Source: Desulfobacterales bacterium
GTDB taxonomy: Bacteria > Desulfobacterota > Desulfobacteria > Desulfobacterales > ETH-SRB1
Assembly (NCBI GenBank): GCA_030017395.1
Contig: JASEIZ010000126.1
Coordinates: forward strand, 1-6,236
Direction: 5' to 3'
DNA length: 6,236 nt
Under the pieces are notes generated by a model. That model was not told the DNA's origin. It made no database searches and saw nothing but the letters and a program-made list of their open reading frames with translations. Positions 1 through 5,158 of the stretch are shown here, piece by piece. The position numbers were made by a program, and so were the translations under genes. The stretch's first letter is position 1; the number at the start of each line of letters is the position of its first letter.

Positions 1-191
1 TCGACAGCAGCAAACAGATTTGCTCCTGAATGAGCCGCCAGGAACCGGCTGAGGATGTCATAAAGATGACACTGTCCCTCAAATGTATCATCGAGTTGAA
101 AGTTTTTCATAACCTGCTGCTTTCTTGAATCCAGAATCACGAAATCAGCATACCCTTTACTGACATCGTTGCCCAAGTAAAATGATTGCAT
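1..191 (-). CDS. IS110-family transposase, N-terminal part (runs off the left edge)
   Basis: This is the start of the DEDD (RuvC-like) recombinase of an IS110-family insertion sequence, which cuts and joins DNA at the element ends and the target with an RNA guide. The frame was read by hand on the minus strand: ATG at 191-189, then 63 codons open to the window edge. The protein begins MQSFYLGNDVSKGYADFVIL. The G-N-D-V-S-K segment around residues 7-12 carries the first catalytic Asp (D9) in the family's usual 'G-x-DVSK' setting. The last visible residues, LFAAV followed by a codon starting GA, fit the 'V-E-x-T-G' region holding the next acidic residue. A strong ribosome site (AAAAGGAGGT, 207-198) lies six bases before the ATG and fixes the start. 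The catalytic remainder and C-terminal Tnp20 domain lie outside the window, so whether the gene is intact cannot be judged. Confidence 0.85.
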   Translation of the reverse strand, partial: MQSFYLGNDVSKGYADFVILDSRKQQVMKNFQLDDTFEGQCHLYDILSRFLAAHSGANLFAAV

Positions 192-197
192 TGGAAA

Positions 198-207
198 ACC
201 TCCTTTT
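198..207 (-). promoter_or_regulatory. Ribosome binding site of the IS110-family transposase
   Basis: On the minus strand AAAAGGAGGT is a nearly complete anti-16S match, ending six bases before the ATG at 191. It decides the transposase start and marks the end of the non-coding region that holds the candidate bridge RNA. Confidence 0.8.
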
Positions 208-220
208 CAGTAAAATAGAT

Positions 221-345
221 GCCAGGAATCATCAGCCTTGTCACTCTACGGTGTCATGCACCAAGTTAATCCCCGACTTAAACCTGGCGGAAGGAAGAGA
301 CTAAAATCCGGGCTCGAAGCCCAAGGCACTTACCTTCTCTTCCGC
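221..345 (-). ncRNA. Candidate IS110 bridge RNA core (two guide-loop hairpins)
   Basis: Read 5' to 3' on the minus strand there are two adjacent structures. The first has an outer stem between 336-345 and 287-300 (GGAAGAGA pairs with TCTCTTCC, extended by GC/GC), an internal loop, and a terminal hairpin at 310-322 (GGGCT/AGCCC, 3-base loop). The second has an outer stem CCTGGC (283-288) with GCCAGG (221-226), a larger internal loop, and a terminal hairpin at 250-262 (GGTG/CACC, 5-base loop). Known bridge RNAs (IS621 model) consist of a target-binding loop followed by a donor-binding loop of this design. Both left arms read ...CTTGG just before the terminal hairpin (around 322-326 and 262-265). 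The right arms contain AG at 301-302 and 237-238, consistent with a CT core. The true transcript would extend 5' of 345, possibly including the G-rich hairpin at 404-421. The pairing was done by eye; function is inferred from family and position. Confidence 0.55.
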
Positions 346-403
346 TATGATGACTAGTTTTACCGATAAAAGAAAGCTTTTCATTTTGTATTACTATAAG
401 AGG

Positions 404-421
404 GCGGGGGACACCCCCCGC
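404..421. other. G/C-rich perfect hairpin upstream of pgk
   Basis: A seven-base-pair stem made of GCGGGGG (404-410) and CCCCCGC (415-421) encloses a four-base loop. On the plus strand it is followed by ACCCCCG and a T-run, slightly resembling an intrinsic terminator, but nine bases separate stem and T-run. On the minus strand it would form a 5' stem-loop ahead of the two guide loops of the candidate bridge RNA. The alternative is a REP-like palindrome, a common insertion target of IS110 elements. The base composition contrasts sharply with the AT-rich DNA on both sides. Confidence 0.6.
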
Positions 422-516
422 ACCCCCGTTTTTAATTTTTATTTTTCTTTAACTTTGAACATACAAGACACTCGTAACTTTTTTGATATTACAAATAACA
501 CTTCCAGGAGTATATA

Positions 517-1713
517 ATGAGATCAATTAAAGACATAGATATTATGAACAAAAAGGTTTTTATCAGGGTCGATTTTAATGTTCCCATGGATAACCTGCAG
601 AATATTATAGACGACACCAGAATTCGGGCTGTTCTTTTCACTTTAAGATATGCTCTGGACAATCAGGCAAAGTTGATCATAGCTTCACACATGGGCAGAC
701 CAAAAGGAAAGAAATTGCCTGAACTAAGCCTTAAACCAATAGCAAAACGGCTTGGCAGACTGCTTGGGAAAAATGTGAAGATGGCAAACGACTGTATAGG
801 GCCTGATGTAAAATCCCTTGTATCAGCCATGAAAGCAGGCGATATTCTTCTTCTCGAAAACTTGCGATTCCATAAAGAAGAACAGGAAAATAACGACGAA
901 TTTGCCAAAGAGCTTGCTTCGCTTTGCGATGTATATGTAAATAATGCATTTGCCGTATCACATCGTGTCAACGCTTCTGTCGTGGCCATTACAAAATATG
1001 CGCCTGTCTGTGTTGCCGGCTTCCTGCTTCAAAGAGAGATCGGTTATTTTTCAAAGATAATGGCGACTCCGAAACGCCCTGTTGTCGCAATCATAGGGGG
1101 GGCAAAAGTATCTGACAAGCTTATGGCATTAGATAATATGCTGGATCACGTTGATAAGTTTATCGTCGGCGGAGCCATGGCAAACACATTTTTGAAAAGC
1201 AAAGGTTATGGTGTCGGGAAATCGAAAATCGAAGAAGATCTTGTAGGAGCAGCCGGAGCAATAATGAAAAAAGCTGCTAAACGCAAAATTAAGTTCTATC
1301 TTCCGGTTGATGCCGTAGTCGCAAGACGCTTTGACCCAAAAGCGCAAACTAAGATAGTGCCTATACAAGAGATCCCTGAAAACTGGATGGCTATGGACAT
1401 AGGCCCTGCAACCTCTTTGCTCTTTTCTGAAGTTCTTCACAACGCAAAAACAGTAATTTGGAACGGCCCCATGGGTGTGTTTGAAATCGACTCTTTCAGC
1501 AGAGGCACACTTGCCATGGTCCACAGTGTAGCCAACTGCTATGCCCTCACTATTGTGGGCGGCGGCGATACAGATGTCGCTATACATAAAGAAATGGCAA
1601 CTGACATGATAACATATATTTCAACAGGTGGGGGGGCATTTCTCACCATGTTAGAGGGAAAGACATTGCCTGCAGTAGCCGCGCTGGAAGATTGTGAAAA
1701 AAAAGATAAATAA
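517..1713 (+). CDS. pgk: Phosphoglycerate kinase
   Basis: This cytosolic enzyme of glycolysis and gluconeogenesis reversibly transfers phosphate between 1,3-bisphosphoglycerate and ADP to give 3-phosphoglycerate and ATP. At 398 residues it has the usual bacterial length. Visible family motifs in order are RVDFNVP (17-23), the DDTRI substrate segment (32-36), SHMGRPKG (57-64), LLLENLRFHKEE (111-122), GGAKVSDK (194-201), GGAMANTFL (218-226), WNGPMGVFE (315-323), GGGDT (348-352) and STGGGAFLTMLEGK (369-382). These cover both the N-terminal substrate lobe and the C-terminal nucleotide lobe. The normally near-invariant NDAFG-x-AHR segment reads NNAFAVSHR (142-150), with Asp to Asn, Gly to Ala and Ala to Ser changes, so the protein is a divergent member. 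AGGAG at 506-510, six bases before the ATG, supports the start. A VTT membrane-protein gene follows after 67 bases. No clear promoter was found, and an insertion sequence ends close upstream. Confidence 0.96.
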   Translation: MRSIKDIDIMNKKVFIRVDFNVPMDNLQNIIDDTRIRAVLFTLRYALDNQAKLIIASHMGRPKGKKLPELSLKPIAKRLGRLLGKNVKMANDCIGPDVKSLVSAMKAGDILLLENLRFHKEEQENNDEFAKELASLCDVYVNNAFAVSHRVNASVVAITKYAPVCVAGFLLQREIGYFSKIMATPKRPVVAIIGGAKVSDKLMALDNMLDHVDKFIVGGAMANTFLKSKGYGVGKSKIEEDLVGAAGAIMKKAAKRKIKFYLPVDAVVARRFDPKAQTKIVPIQEIPENWMAMDIGPATSLLFSEVLHNAKTVIWNGPMGVFEIDSFSRGTLAMVHSVANCYALTIVGGGDTDVAIHKEMATDMITYISTGGGAFLTMLEGKTLPAVAALEDCEKKDK

Positions 1714-1780
1714 TAATTACAGTAACCGTTCAGGTAGCCATCAAGACACAACGAATAGATATGATTGATAAATTAAGGAA

Positions 1781-2488
1781 ATGGCTCTAAAATCTTTTTC
1801 CGGCAAACATATTGCTTTAATACTTATAATTTTACTCGCCTTTGCATTACCTGGTTATTTCTACAGAATACAATTGTGGGAAAGTGTTATGCAATGTTAT
1901 GATTTTTTTACTGACAGAGAAAAGGTCAAAACATTTATAACATCGTTCGGCATGGCGGCGCCTGTAATTTTTATGATCATTCAGACGCTCCAGGTACTCT
2001 TTGCTCCTGTGCCTGGCGAAGCTACTGGCTTTCTCGGAGGTTATCTGTTCGGAGCGACCAAAGGTTTCTTATATTCCAGTTTGGCTCTGGCTATGGGATC
2101 GCTGATCAATTTTGCTATCGGCCGCTTTCTGGGAAAACGTTATATCAGGAAGCTTGTTCCAAACGTTTATTTAAACAGATTCGACACTATTTTTAAACAT
2201 CAGGGAATTTTTGTTTCTTTTATTTTATTTGTTTTTCCAGGCTTTCCAAAAGACTATTTTTGCTTTTTCTTAGGCTTAAGTTCTATCCCTGCCAAGGTTT
2301 TCATTATTATTGCCTGCATAGGACGCATGCCTGGAACATTTATGCTAAGCCTTCAGGGGGCATCAATTTACGAACAAAATTATAAGCTGTTCGCTCTTGT
2401 CCTTGGCTTAAGCATTGTTATTACCCTCTTTGCATACAGGCACAGAGAAACTCTTTATCAGTGGGTGGAAAAGTTTAACAATAAATAA
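1781..2488 (+). CDS. VTT-domain (TVP38/TMEM64, DedA superfamily) integral membrane protein
   Basis: This is a polytopic inner-membrane protein of the TVP38/TMEM64 branch of the VTT (SNARE-associated, PF09335-type) family; DedA-superfamily proteins act in lipid flipping and envelope homeostasis, but the substrate of this one is unknown. At 235 residues it is of normal size. A membrane segment lies at about 10-30. The VTT core follows: a hydrophobic stretch, then FAPVPGEATGFLGGYLFG (about 73-90), where the P-x-PGE and glycine-spaced pattern is diagnostic, then the basic GRFLGKR segment near 113-119. A second re-entrant-like part, FPGFPKDYFCFFLGLS, lies near 152-167, followed by GRMPGTFM and a last membrane helix before a charged tail. 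The frame has no other start codon between the upstream TAA (1769-1771) and residue 32, so ATG 1781 is the only reasonable start, although AAGGA sits just one base before it. It may be co-transcribed with pgk. Confidence 0.9.
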   Translation: MALKSFSGKHIALILIILLAFALPGYFYRIQLWESVMQCYDFFTDREKVKTFITSFGMAAPVIFMIIQTLQVLFAPVPGEATGFLGGYLFGATKGFLYSSLALAMGSLINFAIGRFLGKRYIRKLVPNVYLNRFDTIFKHQGIFVSFILFVFPGFPKDYFCFFLGLSSIPAKVFIIIACIGRMPGTFMLSLQGASIYEQNYKLFALVLGLSIVITLFAYRHRETLYQWVEKFNNK

Positions 2489-2577
2489 TCGAATATTGAC
2501 GGTTGGAATAGATAATGATAATTAAATTTGTGAGCAAAGCAAACCAATAATAATGATTGTTGACAATAAATATATAA

Positions 2578-2582
2578 CGGAG
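2578..2582 (+). promoter_or_regulatory. Ribosome binding site that selects a TTG start
   Basis: CGGAG lies eight bases before TTG at 2591. The next in-frame candidate, GTG at 2603, would be 20 bases away with no better Shine-Dalgarno match, so the rare TTG start is preferred. Confidence 0.55.
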
Positions 2583-2590
2583 CTTGAAAA

Positions 2591-3676
2591 TTGATTAGCA
2601 CAGTGGGGAAAAAGATTGCATTCTGGAGCGTAAGAGAGGAACTTAGCCAAGCGAACAAATTAAGGCGCTCATATTACAAGCTTTTGAGAGATGAGCTGGA
2701 TCAATTAATGATCCAATATGCTTTAATAGATTCCTATACAAATTTTACCAACAAAAAACTCCCTTATCCCTTTGTTGAAAAACGGGAACTCAAGCCACGC
2801 GCTCGCATCCCGGCTATTGAATACGAATGCCAGAATACCTTTCTTGTAATTTTTATTGAGGATACACTACCTGCAAGCCATAAAAAATATATTAGATTCC
2901 TTGACATTAACAAAACCACAAAGGCTAATTTGGTTCTCTCCAAAACCCTTCCTCTTTCAGAAAAGTTTGACAGAAACCAAAAACAGTTAGAATCAGTCCG
3001 TTTTTTTGATTTTTTAAGTGTTCTTCTTCCGGTTGATTATGCCCTTATTATTCAAAGAAATCCGGCCAGCAAGGCCAGAGACCAGTATGATCTTTCCCAC
3101 TTTCATGTTAAAATAGACTGGCCTATTGCTCAAGCAGCAGAATATCTTGCACAAAGTCTTCGATATATATCAAAAGACCTGTATGAAAAAGGGGATAAAT
3201 ACGCTGAAGATATACAGAAAAAGTTTTTCGAATATTATGGGCTTCCTGTAATGTCCGGAGGAAGAAGAACAGCAGCTATTGTGGCGTCCCAGTATTTAAA
3301 AAAGCTCCCATGCATCTCAACCGTGTACGCAGGAAGCAGTGAATCAAGAGCTCTTATACGCATTTCTGAAAGAGGAACATCTAAATCGGTCCTGATGAAG
3401 CTTACAGAGGAAGAGATGAAACAAACTGCTGCGGATAATAATCTTGCACTGCAGACTTTCAAAAAAAATTATATGGTTTCCAGAAACAAAAAAGATGGCA
3501 TATTTATTTTCCAGACCACCTATTCATTTACAAACAACGCAAAACCGCCTGATGACGGCAAGCTAAGAGAACTTGTCCCTGATTTTTATATGCTCACGAT
3601 CGGAGGGCAGCATATACTTCCAAAACCCGGAGTGTGGAAGTATCCTCCACTATCGTTAAATATTATCTATTCATAA
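2591..3676 (+). CDS. Protein of unknown function, 361 residues, TTG start
   Basis: I do not recognise this protein. It is predicted soluble and cytosolic: there is no signal peptide and no membrane-length hydrophobic run. The N-terminal 45 residues are charged and look helical (KLRRSYYKLLRDELDQLM, 23-40). Residues 75-150 alternate hydrophobic strands (TFLVIFIE, 83-90) with basic loops. A helix-rich middle at 175-215 (AQAAEYLAQSL) leads into a glycine/arginine turn GGRRTAAIVASQYL (223-236) and a lysine-rich C-terminal half ending in TIGGQHILPKPGVWKYPP (336-353). Only two cysteines occur, with no Walker, zinc-finger or helix-turn-helix signature that I can see. Codon use resembles the neighbours and the frame is long and intact, so it is very likely a real gene. 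The VTT gene is 102 bases upstream in the same direction. Its TAA stop touches an inverted-repeat element, so the original C-terminus may have differed. Confidence 0.8.
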   Translation: MISTVGKKIAFWSVREELSQANKLRRSYYKLLRDELDQLMIQYALIDSYTNFTNKKLPYPFVEKRELKPRARIPAIEYECQNTFLVIFIEDTLPASHKKYIRFLDINKTTKANLVLSKTLPLSEKFDRNQKQLESVRFFDFLSVLLPVDYALIIQRNPASKARDQYDLSHFHVKIDWPIAQAAEYLAQSLRYISKDLYEKGDKYAEDIQKKFFEYYGLPVMSGGRRTAAIVASQYLKKLPCISTVYAGSSESRALIRISERGTSKSVLMKLTEEEMKQTAADNNLALQTFKKNYMVSRNKKDGIFIFQTTYSFTNNAKPPDDGKLRELVPDFYMLTIGGQHILPKPGVWKYPPLSLNIIYS

Positions 3677-3807
3677 TTAACGGCTTCATAAAAAGTCCAA
3701 CTTCTGTGTTGCGCTGCACCCTTCGTCACTGCGGCGTACTACTCGTACGTCTCATTCCTCAGGATTTGCGCGCCTTGAATTTGAAGCTTTTTATTTTGCC
3801 GTTAGTT
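3675..3807. repeat. Palindromic intergenic repeat (MITE-like) between convergent genes
   Basis: The arms at 3678-3695 (TAACGGCTTCATAAAAAG) and 3787-3804 (reverse complement TAACGGCAAAATAAAAAG) agree at 15 of 18 positions, and agreement extends about three bases outward (AAT/AAC). The interior is GC-rich and partly self-complementary, with a central hairpin CGTAC / GTACG around 3734-3748. It contains no gene of its own; open frames crossing it are incidental. From memory, very similar GCGCTGCA...CTCATTCCTCAGGATTTGCGCG units recur in Desulfobacterales genomes, but this could not be searched. It occupies the whole gap between two converging genes and overlaps both stop codons, so it may also work as a two-way transcription terminator. 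Confidence 0.75.
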
Positions 3808-4260
3808 TATATCCTTCATCATTGCTGTTTCATCGCAATCCGGAAACTTAATACACATCAGGCAGTCCCCCCAGATTTTAAGCGGAAGTTTTGATCTGCT
3901 TATTTCCACAAAACCGTGTTTCTTAAAAAATTCAGGCCGGTAAGTAAGAGTAAACACCTTTTTTATATTATATGATTTTGCCTCGGAAAGGGCTGCTTCA
4001 GTAAGGATCGAGCCGATGTTTTTACCGGTGTGTTTAGGATAAACAGCTAATGATCGTATTTCCGCCAAGTCCTCCCAACAAAATTGCAAAGCACAGCAAC
4101 CCAGAACTTTATTTTCCTGATCATCCACGCATACCGAAAAATCCCTAAGATGATCATAAAGTTCACTTAAAGGCCGGGGAAGAAGTTCTCCTTTTTTTCC
4201 ATATTCATTAAGAAGCCGGTGTATGGTTTTTATGTCATTTATTTTCGCTTTTCTAATCAT
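3802..4260 (-). CDS. argA: Short ArgA-type GNAT N-acetyltransferase (probable N-acetylglutamate synthase)
   Basis: This single-domain cytosolic GNAT enzyme probably transfers acetyl from acetyl-CoA to the amino group of glutamate, the first step of arginine synthesis. The evidence is the COG1246-like layout: an N-terminal MIRKAKINDIKTIHRLLNEY opening (1-20); the acetyl-CoA-binding motif LAVYPKHTGKNIGSIL (71-86) after the EIRSLAV strand; LTYRPEFFKKHGFVEI (105-120), typical of motif B; and the characteristic tail LPLKIWGDCLMCIKFPDCDE (125-144), with Cys133, Cys136 and Cys142. At 152 residues it is the short form without an amino-acid-kinase domain. In-frame TGA lies just upstream of ATG 4260, fixing the start, but no clear ribosome site is seen. 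The gene follows the response regulator by 81 bases in the same direction. Its stop codon falls in the arm of the adjacent repeat. Another GNAT amino-acid acetyltransferase role is the main alternative. Confidence 0.8.
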   Translation of the reverse strand: MIRKAKINDIKTIHRLLNEYGKKGELLPRPLSELYDHLRDFSVCVDDQENKVLGCCALQFCWEDLAEIRSLAVYPKHTGKNIGSILTEAALSEAKSYNIKKVFTLTYRPEFFKKHGFVEISRSKLPLKIWGDCLMCIKFPDCDETAMMKDIN

Positions 4261-4341
4261 AATAATTCACATATCATCATTACCCATTAAATCAAGCAGG
4301 AAAGTCGCAATATCAATCTTTGACGAATTCATCAGGTGTCA

Positions 4342-5070
4342 TCAATGATTAAAAACATATCCTATCGACCTAAGACTCTTAAAATATACAGGCTTCTTTG
4401 GATCATCTTCAAAATATTTTCGAAACCGCACAATAAAATTGTCGACGGTCCTGGTTGTAATGCCTCTAGTGTATCCCCACCCTATTTCCAGCAACTTGCC
4501 TCTTGAAAGAGGTTTCCCCTTGTTAACGATAAAAAGTTTTAAAAGTTTTACCTCCTGCTCTGTCAGCTTAACCTTGCCGCAGCTGCAATAAGCGATTGAT
4601 TTTTCAAAATCGATCCGGTTGCTTCCAAAATTATAAGTCTGTATTGAGATAGAAAAATCGGTTTTGCTTATATCCTCGTCGCCACGATGCCATAAAGCCC
4701 TGACTAAAAGACGCTCTACCCTCATTAAAAATTCCTCAAGGTTGAATGGCTTTGAAAGATAATCATCCACACCATAAGAAAACCCCTTTATCTTATCATT
4801 AGGCGACCCTTTGGCAGACAAAATCAAAATCGGAATCCGCTCATCCTCAAGACGAATATTTTGAAGTACGGATAGCCCGTCAATATCCGGCAGCATTATA
4901 TCTAAAATAATCAGGTCAGGCTTCCATCTTTTCCATTCCTGCAAGCCCGAAACCCCGTCATAAGCTATTTTTACATCATATCCGCGAAACAACAGATTTA
5001 ACTTCAAACCCTCTGCTATATGCTTTTCGTCTTCGATTACCAGAATCCGTTTTTTATCGCTATCTTTCAT
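4342..5070 (-). CDS. OmpR/PhoB-family two-component response regulator
   Basis: This cytosolic transcription factor is activated by phosphorylation, most likely by the histidine kinase encoded just upstream. It has 242 residues from ATG 5070. The receiver domain (about 8-122) has the acidic pair E13/D14 in VIEDEKH, the phospho-acceptor D57 in LIILDIMLPDIDG, the switch Ser85 in ILSAKG and Lys107 in LSKPF. The winged-helix DNA-binding domain (about 145-240) shows LTEQEVKLLKLF, LSRGKLLEIGWG, the recognition helix region TRTVDNFIVRFRKYFE and the wing RSIGYVF. The frame extends upstream to a GTG at 5145, but that extra 25-residue segment is not conserved in type and translates a GC-rich hairpin. 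ATG 5070, with AGGG three bases before it and directly preceding the receiver fold, is preferred. Target promoters are unknown. Confidence 0.94.
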   Translation of the reverse strand: MKDSDKKRILVIEDEKHIAEGLKLNLLFRGYDVKIAYDGVSGLQEWKRWKPDLIILDIMLPDIDGLSVLQNIRLEDERIPILILSAKGSPNDKIKGFSYGVDDYLSKPFNLEEFLMRVERLLVRALWHRGDEDISKTDFSISIQTYNFGSNRIDFEKSIAYCSCGKVKLTEQEVKLLKLFIVNKGKPLSRGKLLEIGWGYTRGITTRTVDNFIVRFRKYFEDDPKKPVYFKSLRSIGYVFNH

Positions 5071-5117
5071 AATCCCTAATCTCTGATAAATTCGAGTTGT
5101 TAAGAATTCATTGAAGC

Positions 5118-5139
5118 TCCCCGCCGCAAGCGCCGGGGA
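5118..5139. repeat. GC-rich hairpin in the kinase-regulator gap
   Basis: TCCCCG (5118-5123) pairs with CGGGGA (5134-5139), with two further inner pairs around a CAAG loop. It lies between the kinase stop codon (5159) and the preferred regulator start (5070). No T-run follows on the minus strand (AGCTTCAATGAATTC comes next), so it is not a standard intrinsic terminator. I recall similar TTCCCCG...CGGGGAGCTTCA palindromes as scattered intergenic repeats in related bacteria; this is memory, not a search. It could stabilise the upstream message end or attenuate regulator expression. Confidence 0.6.
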
Positions 5140-5158
5140 ATGCACTATCTATCGTGGT

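Larger units (their letters stand above)
1..467 (-). mobile_element. IS110-family insertion sequence, upstream (LE) end, partial
   Basis: The transposase start together with some 275 bases of non-coding DNA upstream of it matches the IS110 group, where the long non-coding end precedes the transposase and encodes the bridge RNA; the IS1111 group has it after the gene. IS110-group elements have no reliable terminal inverted repeats, so the outer boundary is not directly visible. I place it near 466-467 because an AG/CT core there is flanked by partial matches to the guide arms of the candidate bridge RNA. A boundary nearer 400-430, leaving the G-rich hairpin outside, is also possible. If the boundary is right, only about 49 bases separate the element from pgk. 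The other end is left of the window. Confidence 0.6.

Noticed and set aside
346..361. TCATCA in the element end (minus strand) matching the reverse complement of part of the donor-loop right arm
   Set aside because: It is only six bases, lacks a CT core, and would place the element boundary right at the first guide loop; treated as chance.
455..490. Possible promoter for pgk (TTGAAC at 455-460 with GATATT at 485-490)
   Set aside because: The spacing of 24 bases is too long and no better -10 box lies at the right distance.
663..1587. Several minus-strand open frames inside pgk
   Set aside because: They are antisense shadows of a clear phosphoglycerate kinase frame and have no recognisable domains.
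2560..2578. TTGACA followed by TATATAAC upstream of the unrecognised gene
   Set aside because: The two boxes are only five bases apart instead of about 17, so they do not form a sigma-70 promoter.
3634..3894. Plus-strand open frame of 86 codons
   Set aside because: It overlaps the end of the unrecognised gene, crosses the inverted repeat and lies antisense to the acetyltransferase gene; no ribosome site or family resemblance.
4520..4530. TGTTAACGAT inside the response regulator gene resembling the right-edge repeats
   Set aside because: It is a short match inside a conserved coding region without the GTGCCA-GACA part, so it is not a repeat copy.
5071..5145. N-terminal extension of the response regulator from GTG 5145
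   Set aside because: The extra residues precede the receiver domain's normal start and translate a palindromic repeat; ATG 5070 fits the family length better.
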